Assembly: GCF_028736035.1 (NCBI RefSeq)
Contig: NZ_CP117866.1
Coordinates: 10,457,001 to 10,521,000, forward strand
Direction of reading: 5' to 3'
DNA length: 64,000 bases
From: Streptomyces sp. T12
Lineage (GTDB): Bacteria; Actinomycetota; Actinomycetes; Streptomycetales; Streptomycetaceae
A model generated the notes under the pieces. It had not been told where the DNA came from. It did no database searches and worked only from the letters and a program-made list of their open reading frames with translations. The position numbers and the translations under genes were made by a program. Positions 1-13,400 of the stretch are shown piece by piece (the first letter of the stretch is position 1; every line of letters starts with the position of its first letter).

Positions 1-1470
1 GCCGTAGCAGCGTGGCGTCCGGACCGAGCACGCGGTGCTCGAAGTCGGCGGCCTCATGGCTGGGGACGGCGAGTTCGGCCGGCACGGTCAGGGTGACCGG
101 CTCGATCCGGTGGGTGGTGGAACGCACCTCGATGGTGACGTTCAGCGAGGCGCGGTAGCGCGCATGGTCCTCGGTGGTCTGGACGATGGTGTGGGTGTCG
201 GTCGCCAGGGCCAGGCCGTGACCGGTGGCCCGGTTGATCCCGCCGGTGAGCGAGAAGAACTCCGCCGGCCCCGCGGTGACCCGCGCGCCCAGCGAGAAGC
301 CGGTGCGTGCGCCTTCCTTCCGGTGCACGGCCAGCGTGTTCGCGGAGTCCTCACGTACGGGGACCTTGCTCGTGTCGCCCAGATAGCGCAGGCCCTCGAC
401 CGTCGCGTGGATCGCCACATGACCCTTGAAGGAGCTGCCGATGCCCAGGGAGCCGGACACCTGCCCCGTCACCAGCCCGTTGGTCAGCAGGTTCTTGCTC
501 TGGTTGATGGCGGACCGCTCGTTCAACTGGGTGAGAGTCCGGTCCATCAGGGCTCGTACGACATCGGCGGACAGCCCCGCCGAGTGCAGCCGGCGCTCGA
601 ACTCGGCGGCGGACGGGATCAGATCGATCGCGTTGATGATGGTCCGGGCCCGCTGGTACCCGGTGTCCGAGGGTTCGCCGTCGCGCGACGGTTCGTGGGC
701 GACGTGCCGCAGAGCACCCGGCACGGTCAGCGATTTGGGGAGCTGCACGGTGAGGCGGGCGGGCGTGACCACGTCATGGTGACGCTCCTCGCCGTCGACG
801 AAGATCCGCAGCTTCAGGCCCGCGCCGAAGGGCGTGCTCTGCTGCATGAAGACCTTCCGGTCGAAGGCCACCGTGCGGTTGGTCTGCGTCTCGCCGGTGC
901 GGTGTGCCTCCAAGGCGAGTACCGGCGCCGGTGTGACCGACGACGCGACCTTCGCGCCCGTGGAGATCGCCGTCAGCACGGACGTCCCGCCGCCCCAGCC
1001 GTGCTCCCACGCCGACTTGTGCGTGGTGGCCGACTTGTTCCAGTTGAGGACGTACTGCTCGACAGCGGGCGTGTTCGCCGGCAACGGCACGACATCGCGC
1101 AGCACCGGCCGCAGCCACACCACACGACCGCCCGCCGTGAGCCGCAGCCCGCGCTGGAGGGCCGCCTCCCAGAAGTCCAGCCGCCGCTCCTTGTCCTTGG
1201 CGTTGTCCTTGTCCCTGTCCGCGGCGGACGTGCCGGCGGTGTCCCGGCCGGCCGACAACGCCTCGGGTACGGTCCCGTCCCGGAGCAGGGTGCGCAGGCC
1301 TTCGCGGATGCCCGTCGCCAGCTCGGCACTGTCGCCGTCGCTGCGCACCGCGTAGGCGATGTTGTTGGCCCACTGCCGGATCAGCGCCTCGTCCCAGGGA
1401 TCGACGGCGATGACGTTCAGCTCACCGTGCGCGTCCATGTCGTCCTGGCCCATGTACCAGGGGGCTTCGG
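1..1470 (-). repeat. Large duplicated module, downstream copy (cut by the window edge)
   Basis: The protein here starts EAPWYMGQDD and matches, with moderate divergence, the module at about 16780-18205 that starts EVPWYVERG. Shared landmarks in order are RQWA-x-I-Y-V, WxxALQxGL, VW(V/L)RPVL, a KVF strand, VDGE, NAIDL, (L/N)NE-S, GNG/TNGL, YLGD and VRED, then EAADFE. Nothing beyond this is visible because the window ends. Confidence 0.85.
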
Positions 1471-4400
1471 CGTGCGGGGGCTGAGCTTCCGGCTCCGGCT
1501 GAGCTTGCGGCTGCGGCTCGAGAGGGGCCGTGGGGGTGTCCGGCTGCTGCTCGTGCGGTTGTGCGGTGTCGTGGGTGTCGGCGGCGTAGGCCGGTATTCG
1601 GGACTGCTCGTTCTCGGGTGGCTCTACGGTGATCTCGGACGCCGCCCGTGGCGACGAGTCCTCCGGCTCGCCGACAGCCTCGGTCTGCGTGCCGTCCGCG
1701 CTGAAGAAGTACGTCGCTCCGGTACGCCCGTTCCCGATGAGGAACTGACGGAGAGGGTCGCCTGCGCTCGCCTCGTTCTCGTCGCCCGCCCAGCCCACGG
1801 TGAGGTGCTCCGCGCCCTCGGGCACGTCCGCCCACTCGAACACGAACTCCCCGCCAGGGCCGTGGGTGACCAGCATCCGCCGTCCCACCAGCTCCTCGGT
1901 GACCTCGTGCAAGTAGACCTGGTGCGAAACCACTTGGCCTGAGCGCGCGAACGTGGTCTCCAGCCCCGTGGCCTCGTGGACCACCGGGCGCAGTCCGTTC
2001 GGGTGGGCGGGCAGCACCGTGAATCCGTTCACGGAACGCCCGGCCGCGTCCGTGACAGGCCCGGCCTCGTCCAGGGCGCGCCGGGCGTCCGTCCACAGCG
2101 CCTCATGGACCGATGCCCGCAGCTCGGCGAGCTCCTCCCGGTCAGCCACCGGGTCGAGTCCGGCACGCCGCAGGAAGTCCGTGGCATCGCCGGCGATCAA
2201 CGACGTCAGCAACGGAGGCGTCGCATCGCGTGTGCCCGTCTGCCGCGCCTTGGGCAGCGTCTCGTCGAAGATCCGGGCCAGCTCGGGGTCGTACTCCAGG
2301 CCGATGGTGCCCAAGTGGTTCTGTGGCTCCACCCGGGGCGGACGCTTCGAGAACAGCCCCTCGTTCAGCCGGTGCAGCAACGTCCGCCAAGGCGCCTCAC
2401 GGTGCGCGGGGACCGGTACCAGGACCCCGTCCGCGTCGAAGCGGAGCGCCTCGTCGGTCACCCGGTCGATGAGGACGTACGCGTCCGAGGTCGTCTCCAG
2501 GCCGTGGGACGCCACGACCCACGGGTCGTCGGCGACGAGTTCGGCGACCCAGCCCGACGGCGCGGTCTCGGAGACCGGGACCCGGAGCTTGCGGATCAGC
2601 GCACCCGCCAGGTGGTCGGGCAGCCCCGCGCCGGTCAGCGGCACCTCGACGTCGCGGGGTACGCCGGTTCCGTCGAAACGCCACCCCAGGTCGTCTCCGG
2701 GAGTGCTGACCCATACCTCGGTCAGCACTCCCGCCGCGTCGCGGACCTCGCCGATCTCGTACTGGCTCGTGCCCTCCGTGCCCACCACGGACAGCTCGGG
2801 ACCGTCGGCACCGGCGGCGAACCGCACGAAGTCCTCCGTCCCCGCCAACCGCACGTCCAGCGCCTGCGGCACCCGGTCCGCACCGAACTGCCAGCGGGTC
2901 CCGTCCGCCGCGTCGGACGCGGTGTACCCGCCGTCCGCACGCGACGTCACCGTCCAGCCCGGCACCGCCTTCCCGCCCGCGTCCACGACCTCCGGAACCG
3001 TCGGCAGTCCCAGCAGCTCGTACCGGGCGATCACCTCCGGCGACGGCACCAGCAGCCGGAACTGGGGAGTCGCGGGCAGCTGTTCGGGGACGGTCGGCAG
3101 TCCCGGCTGCCATCGCGCCCGCCGCTCCCTGCCACGACTTGCCGTCTGCTCGGGCTCCTCGTCCAGCTCCTCCGGCTCCGCCGGGGCGTCGGCCGACGGT
3201 GTCTCCGCCACGTCCGATACGTCCGCCGTCTCCGCGGTATCCAGCGGTGCCTTTCCGCGGCCGGTGACCGTGCTGGCGGACGGCTGGCCGGTCTGGGGCA
3301 GGATCTGGCGGACCAGTGCGCCTCGGTTGTCGAAGTGCCACTCGGCGGTGGTGCCCTCGTTCGGGCCTGTCAGCGGGACGGTGACGGTGAGTCGGTCCGG
3401 GAAGCGGGCGATGCGTGCGCCCTCGACCGGGTCGCCCTGGCGGTCCAGGAGCTGAAGTGGGCCTTCGATACCGGCCGGTTGCCGCAGCCGTACCACGTGG
3501 TCGAGGCCCGGCAGCTCCAGTTCGCGGTACTCGAAGCGGTTGGCGGAGTCCAGGTACAGGTTGCCCTCGGGGCCCTGGATGACGAACCCGCCGTCCTCAC
3601 GCGGCGACACCGTCCGGTCGGGCACGACCTCACCGGCGGTATCCACCAGCTCCAGGCGCGAGGACGCCGGGGACGTCTCGGTCGCCGGGGTGTCGGTCCG
3701 CCGCAGCCGGTACCCGGCAAGCGGCCCGGCGTCGCGCAGCGGCTCCTCCACCACCCGTGCCACCGGATCCGCGGCAGGTCGCGGCGGCTGCTCCGCAAGG
3801 TCGCTCTCGTGCTCCGCAGGCTCCTCGAACTCCTCGGGCACCGTGGGCAGTGACGTCCGGATGTCGTCGTCACCGGGCTCGCGCAGGCCCAGTCGGGCCA
3901 GTCCCTCCTGGTCGACCACCACCAGGATGGGCTCGTCCGGCTCGGTGGTGAGCGGCGTCTGCCACTCCGCGAGGGCGGGACGGCTTCGCGTAGGGATCTT
4001 CTTTTCGCGGTAGGCGGGCGTGACCGTCCACTTCGGAGTCAGCCGCACCAGGTAGTGGGGGCCTGCTTCGGCTTCCTCCGCCTGCTTCGGGACCTCGGGG
4101 GTCGTCTCCGCTGCGACGGACTTCGGTTCCCCGTACGTCAGCCAGGTGCTGTACGGATCGGCGAGCAGCACGTTGGGCCGGTTGGCCGCGGTCTGGTCCT
4201 CGACCTGGATCGTCGGCTGGCGGAAGTCGGCGATCCACTCCGGGCCCAGCTCACCCGCGCTCGTCCAGGTCGTCTCGGCCTTCGAGGTGTCGGTGGCGGT
4301 CCTGGTCAGGGAGCCGCCCTGGATCACCCGGACGACCTCCCGATCCACCACGTCGGCCTTGACCGTCACCTGTGCCAGAGCGTCCCCGGCGACGTCGATC

Positions 4401-7400
4401 ACCTGGCCCCGCTCGGAGAGCGCCTCCGGCAGCCTCGACCGCAGCAGCTCGGAACCCGTCTGCGACAGCAGCTTGAAGCCCGCGCTCGGGCGCAGCACCG
4501 GCCGCCCGTCCCGGCCCTCGAAGGCCAGGTCGTTCAGCACTTCGTGGAGCTGCGGCGCGTCGAACGGACGTATCAGCGTCTTCGTGGGCAGGCCCACCGG
4601 CAGTCCGGCATCCTGCTGCCACTGCGACAGCGAACCCTGGACCGGCGCCCCGGTCGAGGGACCCGCCTCGTCCGCAGGGAGCACCTCCTCCGCGGGCACG
4701 GTGGAGCGAGCCGCACCGGGCAGCGTGAACTGCTCGGTCCACGAGCCGTCGTACGAGCGGCCGCCGGGCTTGGGCATCCAGTCCGGCAGATGCTTGCTGT
4801 AGGTGCCCGGACTCGCGTGCGGATGCACCTCCATCGTCACCCGCAGATCGTGGAGGAACTGCACACTCACCCCGGACTCGGAGCCGGTGAGCGAGTCGGT
4901 GTGCTCCTTCGACACCTCGTGCTTCGTGTTCCAGGAGTGGGAACCGCCGACTCCGGCCATGAACATCGCGCCCGGCTTGCCCGTCGCGCCCGGATTGGCG
5001 ACGACGTACGCGCCCCACAGAGCGGACAAGCCGGACTGGGTCGTGTCGGCCGTGCGTTCGGTCGTGTCCAGGCCGCCGCGCGAGGTGTGGTGGGAGCGCG
5101 TGGCGTGGTACGTCCCCTCGCCCAGCTCTGCCTTCAGCACCACCAGCTGTTCCACCTTGCCGAAGGCCGTGTCGCCCTCCAGGAACACCGGCCGCCCGCC
5201 GTTCAGCATCTGCTCGATCGCCGTACCGGAGGTGGGCCCCGACAGCACCGGGCCCAGCACGTCGTGCACCAGCCGCTCGTTGATCCGGTCGAACCTCGTA
5301 GGCCGCCCGTTCGCCACGGACCACTCGTCCAGCCGGCGCGCGATCTGCTGGACCAGCTCGCCGCCGGCCTCCAGCCGGTACAGGTCGACGCTGCCGCTGC
5401 CCCGGCCCACGTTGGCGGGCGCCCGCACCGTCGGCACGTCCGGCGTCTCGGTCGGCGTCGGCGACTCCTGAGCCGGGGACTCCGCCACTGGGGACTCCGC
5501 CACCGGCGACTCCTCCACCGCCGTGTCCGGATCCTGCCGCGTCTCGGTGTCCACGTCGGCCTCGGCCTCGGCCACCGTCGCGCGGTACCGCTCAGCGTCG
5601 CGCGCCGCCAGCTTGGCGATGTCCGACTCGGTCAGTTCGCCGACTCGGTGGATCTCGTCGGCCGGCACCCACACGGTGACGGCGTCGGGCACCTGCACCC
5701 AGGACGACCGTTCCTGGGCCGGGTCGCGATGGAGCCGCTTCGCAAGGTCCTGCCAGGCCTGGTCCTTGGTGGTGCGCGCCTGGTAGGTCGCGTCGAAGCT
5801 CACCAGGTAGCCGCGCGCGACCCACTCGTCGGCGGACACGTCCTTCGCCGTACGCCCGGCGGACGTGCCCTGCGTCGCGACATAGCTCAGGGAGCCGCCG
5901 ATCTCGCCGCCGACGTTGATGTGCGCGTCGGGGATCGGCGTCAGGATGCCGCCGCCGAGCTTGCCCTTGACGGCCCACCCCTGCTGGGCGTCCGTGGTTC
6001 GTTCGGCCTGTCCGTAGCGTGTGCCGCCGAAGCGGTGCTCCTCGTCGACCGCCACGATCCGCGGATCAGCGAGCCGGGCCGACAGGCCCACGCGCGCGAA
6101 CAGTTCGCGGTTGCCCGCGAGTCCCGCCCGGTTGTGGCTCTTCAGGGGGACGGTGTCCGCGAGTCCCACCGCCTGCTCGAAACCGGCGATCCGGGCCGTC
6201 GGGCCGGTGAAGCTCTCCAGGACGTCCAGCGCGGCGTTGCGCTCGCTGATCTCGTCCGGCTTCCGCTCCAGCCAGTTCTTGCCCTGGTGCTGGTCGAACT
6301 CGGCCGGGGCGCTGCCCGTGAGCGGCCGGCGGTAGAACTCCCGCCAGCTCGTTCCGGGTGGTGCGGCCAGCATCTCGGCCATCGTGCTCTGCAGCCCCGG
6401 CACCGGCTTCAGCGAGTCCAGCTGGTAGTCGGCCGGCAGGCGTCCCGCGCGCTGGTCGGACTCCGGCGCGTTCCCTTCCCGCCACACCGGGGCGGACGTT
6501 TCGGCCGTATCCCGCGACGGCTCCGCCAGAGGCACCGCGGCACGCTCGGGCACCGCTACCTCGACCCGGCCGTGAATCCGGGGGGACCCGTCGCCCGCGG
6601 TGTCCCGCCACCGCTCGACGTCGCCCGGCATCGACCAGCGGCCGCCCACCCGGACCTCGAAGTCGACCGGGAAGTCGAAGCGGTGGACGCCCGTGCCGCC
6701 GCCCAGCGGCCGCTCGGAACCCAGCCGCTGTGTCACCTTGTGGGTGTCGACCCGGTTGGACTTGTACGCCAGCCCGGTCGCGGCGTACTCGGTCTCATCG
6801 CCGTCGTCGACGATGTACCCGGCTGCCGCCACGCCGACGGAGCTGTCCCTGCGCCTGGTGAGCGAGGTGCTCTGGGCGTGGCTCGCGGAGGTGGAACCGG
6901 TCAGCGTCACATCCGCCGTCCCGCCCGGCACGTATCGGCCGTCCGCGGGGCGCAGCACACCGCGGACGAACACATCCGGGGCGCCGCTGGACCACGCGCT
7001 CAACGGGAACCGCACCCCGTCCCCGCCGTTCGCCAGCTCCCGCGCGTGCTCCCGCAGGAAGGCGCGCAGCCTCGTCCTCGTCCTGTCCAGCCGGGCGGCG
7101 TCCAGCAGACCCTCCGCGTGGAGACGGTGCAGCACCCGGCCGGCGATGTCCTCCACCGTCTCGTCCGCGAGCCGGTACACGGAGTCCAGCCGGTCCGCCA
7201 CCGTGAACCGGCTCACCCCCGCCGGCTCCTCGACGGCAGCCCGCGGCGTGGCGGACTCCTCCGTCTCGGCCGGATCATCGGTGGACACCGCGTCCTGGGC
7301 GTCGTCCGTCGGTGCCACCGCGTCGCGCTCGCGCGTCCACAGCGTCGCCACACCGCCGTCGACCCGCTGCGCCTGGCCGTCCGGGCCGCCCACCCGGACG

Positions 7401-10400
7401 ACGAGGCTGAACTCCGCCCGGCGCTTGTGGACCGGCCCGCTGTACTTCTCCGCCTCGGTGCGCTCGCGCTTGTCGGTGACGTCGGTGGTGTTCTTGGTCA
7501 GTCCGTAGCCCAGGACGACCGGGCCGACAGTGCCGGTCGCGTGGGTCGTGTTGCCCACGCCCACCGTGACGCCGGCACCCCAGCGCTGGGTCACGCCCTG
7601 CCCCGAGGTGTTCTCCTCGCTGATCTCATGGGTGCGGGTGACGGTGCCCTCCGCGTCCGGGAGGTCCTGTACGACGACGTCCTTGGCGATGGCCAGCATG
7701 ACCTGGGTCCGCCCCCAACGGCCCTTGAACGGGAAGGACTTGCGGACGGGCTCACCGCGGAACAGCTCCTTCGCGTGCTCGGGCAGCCGCTCCAGCCAGG
7801 TGCGCAGGTCCCGCGCCACGGGGTCGTTCACGTCGAACTCACGGCCCAGCGCCTTCTCCACCTCGCGGACGACACCGGAGTCGACGCTAGTGAACTCGGC
7901 GTGCACCACTTCCTCGGTGTGCAGCCGCTCGATGCCCTGAGGGCCGTCGCTCCGCGTGGCGGTGTCCTCGGCCGGCTTGGGCCAGGTGAGCTGCACCGGT
8001 ACGTGGACGATGTCCTCCTGGACCCTGGCCTTGCTCCAGGGCCAGCGGCCGGGCTTGCGCACCGAGACGCGGTACGTCACGTCGTGCCCGGCCTTCGTGA
8101 CCGGCACCCCGGTCTCGACGACCTTCGTCTTCATACTGCGCTTGGTCTTCGCGGACTGCTTCGAGTCCCGCGCGTTGAAGATCCCGGCGATCTTTGCGTG
8201 GACCTGGACCCACGGCATGGGGATGCGGCCCGCCGCCGGTTCGAGGGACGGCGGCTGGCGGGTTGCCGACGAACTGTGGTCCTCCACCGCCTGAGTCCGG
8301 TCGAAGGTGAAGTCGTCGGTGCCGTGCGTCACGCCGTGCGGTGTGCCGAGGCCCACGGCCTCCACGACCACCTGTGGCCCGCCTTTCGCCCGGCCACTGA
8401 AGTCGACGATGTGACCGCCGTCCAGGGCGCGGTGGAAGTTCGCCTTGAGCTGCTCGTCCGAGAAGGCGTTGTCGATCAGCGCGTACGTACCGTGCTCGGC
8501 GGCGGCCTGCCCGACCATCCGGACGATCGCCGTGCGCAACTCGAAGCCGTCGACCTCACCGGTCATCCTGGGCTGCTCGGTCCGCGCCCGGCGTACCAAC
8601 TCGGCAGGGTCGAGCGGGGTGTCGCTGTGGCCGAGCACGTCCTCCAGGTCGGCTGCGGCGAACAGTTCGTTCAGCGTCGGTCGGCCGGCTTCGGCCGTGG
8701 GCTGCTCCGCGGGCTCGGGGACGGCGTTGGGAACGGACGCCTGGGTGGCGGACTCGGGCAGTTGGTCGTCGGCCTGGTTGTCGGCAGACTCGTCCGCAGC
8801 CCGTTCTGCCGCCCGTTGCGCCGTCTCCACGGCGTCCAGCGGTGCCTTTCCGCGGCCGGTGACCGTGCTGGCGGACGGCTGGCCGGTCTGGGGCAGGATC
8901 TGGCGGACCAGTGCGCCTCGGTTGTCGAAGTGCCACTCGGCAGTGGTGCCCTGGTTCGGGCCCGTCAGGGGGACGGTGACGGTGAGGCGGTCGGGGAAGC
9001 GGGCGATGCGTCCGCCTTCGACGGGGTCGCCGTGAAGGTCGAGGAGCTGAAGCGGACCCTCGATGCCCGTCGGCATCGACAGCCGTACCACGTGGTCGAG
9101 GCCCGGCAGCTCCAGTTCGCGGTACTCGAAGCGGTTGGCGGAGTCCAGGTACAGGTTGCCCTCAGGGGCCTGGATGACGAACCCGCCGCCCTCACGCGGC
9201 AGCACCGTCCGGTCCGGCACGACCTCGCCCGCAGCGTCCACCAGTTCCAGGCGCGAGGACGCCGGGGACGTCTCGGTCGCCGGGGTGTCGGTCCGCCGCA
9301 GCCGGTACCCGGCAAGCGGTCCGGCGTCACGCAGCGGCTCCTCCACCACCCGCACCCGCGTCGCCGGATCGGCGGCGGCGAGCGCCTCGCGCGCGTCGTC
9401 CACCGGGTCGTAGGCCTCTTCGGCATCGTCCTCCGTGTGGGGCGATTCGTCCTCGTGTTCCGCGACCGGAGTCGCGGTCGCGGTCGCGTGCCCGGCCTCG
9501 GACTGCACGGACTCCGGCTGCCGCGCGCCGAGCCGTTCGAACAGCACCCGGGGCGCCACGCCGTCCTGCCCCGGGAGCACCACCCGCACGCCGCCCTCGG
9601 TGGTCTCCAACAGCGCGTGGTCGAACCGGCCGCCGGTGAAGGCGACCGTCCTGCCGTCGTCGCCGACACGGAGGGCGATTCCGGAGCGGTGGTCGAACTT
9701 CCAGTAGCTGCCGGGGAGTTCGCCCTGGGCATCCGGCGCGGAGACGATCTCCTCCAGGTGGCGCCCAGTCCCGGCGTCGACCACGAGCCGCTCCAGCGGC
9801 GCGGCGCCGGCCCTGGTGGGCACCAGGGCCACCCGCTCGCCGCCCAGGTCCTCCACCCGGTACAGCGCCGACAGCTCGCCCGCCGCGTCCAGCAGCTGCG
9901 GCTTCTCGCCCGGCCGGAACATGTCGAACCGCAGAGACCCGAGCCCGTCCCCGAGCGGCAGGTCCTTGGCGATCACCCTGCCGTCGGCGAGGTAGTGCAG
10001 CCACCGGCCGCTGTCCTTCTCCAGGACGCTGAACTCCGCCTGCCGGCCCTCCCGCAGGTCATCGGGGGCCTGACGGATCTCGAACCGATCCGTCGCCGTG
10101 TCGTCGCCGAGGAGGCGGTTGCGCGTGGCGGTCCGGCCGTCCTCCTGCCGGACGTGCTCGACGGCCACCTTCAGCCCGCGCAACTCCCTGGATCCGAAGC
10201 CCGGGACGGCCTCGTGGTACGCGACCTCGTGCTGCTCACCACGGAACCGTGTCACCAGGCCCGTGGGCCGGTGCACGACCTGATGGCCGCCGCCGTCCAT
10301 CGCCGTGATCGTGAAGTCCGGGTTCGAGCGGCTGCGTCGCCGGGCGCCCAAGTGGTCGGTGAGGGCCTGACGCGCGTCGTCCACCGGGTCGTAGGCCGCG

Positions 10401-13400
10401 ACTCCCGGGCCGCGCACCAACTCGTCCGGGAAGAGACCGTCCGGCGTGATGTGGTCGCGCAGCTCCTGCTCGGTCAGCGGGGCCAGGTGACGGTACCGCT
10501 CCCAGTTGTCCTGGTACCGGAAGCCGAGCTCGCGGTCACCCCCTCGGCGCGCCCACTTGTCCGCCCCCATGAGGATCTCGTGCAGCGTGTGGTGACCGGC
10601 CGAGAGCATGTCGCCGACGATGGCGAGCCGAATCCAACGCAGGTCCAGGTCCGCGCCCCAGACACGGTTGGCCGCATCGGCCTCCTTCAGGAAGATCTGG
10701 GTCGTACCGGAGACCCCGGTGGCGATGAGTCCACCGCTGCGCTGGGCCACCGCGTGCAGCCCCTCCCCGAACACCTTGTCGTCGAACGGCGCCCGCTCGC
10801 CGTCCTCGCCCAGCGGCAGGAACCGTATGCCGGTCTTCTCGGCGCCGCTCTTCCACGACGTCCCGCCGCTCGACCAGGCGTCTTCCAGTTCGCTCAGCGG
10901 GACGGTCTCCCGGTACGCGGTGTGGGCCGGATCGGGCACCGTGGGGTTCTTGTCCTCCCAAAGCGCCTCGGCTTCCTTCCCGCCCCGGATGTCCTCGAAG
11001 TCGATGCCGAGGCTGTGCGGGATGGCGCCGTTGTAGCTGCCGTTCATCAGGAAGCCCATGTGCTCACGGACATTGCCGTGCAGCACGACCTGCTCCGCTA
11101 GTTCCGCACCCGGGCCCACGGCACCGACCGATGTCCGGCGGTTGGTGGCGAACTGGAACCGCTCTGCGGGATCCGCGTGCTCCCAGGCCAGACGGACGAA
11201 CTCCGCGACCTGCTTCCGCGCTTCGGGGTGCCGCACCAGATAGTCGCCCAGCCTGCGTTCGAAGCGCTCGGCCTCCCGCTGGTAGGCCAGTCGCTCCCGG
11301 TCGGCCCGGTTCGGCGGGACGTGCGCGACCGCCTCGTCGCCGGCCTGCGCGCCGACGTGCTCGGAGTGCAGCCAGGCGACAGAACCGTCGCCGGTACCGG
11401 GCCGCTCGAACAGGACCACGGGTGCCTCACCGTCGGCACCCGGCCGCACCACGCGCAGCCTGCCGTCGTCGGAGACCTCCAGCAGGCCGTGGTCGAGTGC
11501 ACCGCCGACAGGGCTTCCGTCCTCGCCCAGGCGCACGGCCGTCCCCGAGAGGTAGTCGAACTCCCAGGCCCGGTAGCCGAGGAGTTCGCCGCGCTCGCGC
11601 GGCGCCGCGACGGTCTCGTCCAGCACGCGCTGACTTTGAGTGTCGACCGTGAGCCGGGCCTCCTCACGCCCCGACTGATCCGCGCGGATCAGCGCCATCC
11701 GGCCGTCGTCCAGGGTCTCGGTGCTCAGCCGCAGGTCCAGCGGCCCTTGCGAACCGAAGAGGCTCACCTGCCCGTTCTCACCGAGCCTCGCGAACAGCGG
11801 CTCCGCTTCGTTCGGCACGCGCTCGTCGGCCGCCCCCAGCCGCAGAGGCATGTCGCGCGCCACCAGCCGGGCACCGCGGCTGTAGTGATGGCGTATGCCC
11901 GTGCGGGAGTCGGAGACGGTGACAGCGGCCTCCGCGTCACCTTCCATGTCCGCGGGCACCGGCCCGACGGTGAACCGCTCCAGCGCGGCGGGGGAGCCGT
12001 CCAGTTCGGGCCGGTTCGATGAGGTGCTGCCCACGACGAGCCGCAGATCGCCGATCTCGCCAGTGTCCCCGATGCCCGCCAGCGGCAGGCTCTCCCGGAC
12101 CGGCTTGCCGTTCGGCTGGAATGTGTACAGCGCCGTCGCGTCACTCCGCGATCCGGGCACGGCGATTTCGACGGTCACGCTGAGCTCCCGTCGGATCGTC
12201 ACCGGCAGGTCGATCCGCTCACCGCTGTCCTGGTCCACCAGGCGCAGCGCCTCCGGCTCGCCCAGGGGCGCGTCGATCCGCACCATCCGGTCGCCGTCCG
12301 GGAGACCGAGCGGGAAGCCGAACGATCCGGGGCCGACAGGCAGTCCGCGGCCTGTCGTCGCGACGTCTCCCAGCGGAGCGCGTTCGAAGAGGAGGGCCTG
12401 GTCCGGTCCGCCCAGCAGCCTGAGGCCGCCCTCCCGGTCCGTGACCACCGAAACGTTCGAGGAGCCGTCCTCGGTGACCGGATGCCCCGTCCGGTCCCGG
12501 CGCACGGCCGAGGCGCGCTGGTGGTCGATCTCCCAGAAGCCGGTGATCGTCCCGCGTTTGCCGCGGATCGCGACGGTCTCCCTCAGCAGCTCGCCGGTGA
12601 GCCCGTCGACTTCCAGGCGCTCGGCCGAGTCGGCCGGTGCACCGGAACGCACCAGGCCCACCCTGCCGCCGTCCAGATGAGTCGCGCTCCAGTTCTGCGA
12701 CGGTGAACCGTACTCGTCCCGCACCTCGGGGGTATCGCCGGGGCGCGTCGCGTCGTGGACAAGACGGCCCAGTCCGCCCTCCACACTGATCTGGCGATCC
12801 ATCACGACAGCGGTGTGGTCGAGCGTGTAGCGGTGGCCGTACGCATCGTCGACGATCTCCAGCCAGCCCTCCGGGAGCCCGCTCTCCTGGTGCTCTCGGG
12901 CGAAGAACCGGGCGTTCGCCCCTTCTCCGGGCTCGCCTGCCAGGTCGTTGCGCAGTGATTCCTCGCCGTCCTCGTCCAACTCCCGTTGCACGACGACCTT
13001 CAGGGCGGCCATCTCCGGCGGCGCGTCCACCAGCCGGAACTCGCGCGACGTCCATTCGAGCCTGCCGTCGACCAGGTCGAACGTGGTGCGCAGCCCCGCA
13101 TGCACCGCGGCGACGCCGCCGCCCTCCAGCGCGGAGACGGTGACGCCGTCGACATCCGTCCCCCGCGACTCCTCGGGCGTGTCGAGCCACTTCCGCGCCG
13201 CGTCGGCCGCGTCCTGGAGCAGTTGGTCGTAGACGGCATCCCGCTGTTCGAGCGCCCTGTCCTGATCACCGGAATCCACGTCGGCCCCGCCCGACCGCGT
13301 GTCCACGACCAGTCGTTCGGCCGCGTCGAGGGTCTCGCCGGCCCGGTCGAAGTCCGCTTCAGCCGTTTCCTCGTGCGCCGTTTCCTCGTGCGGCGGCAGT

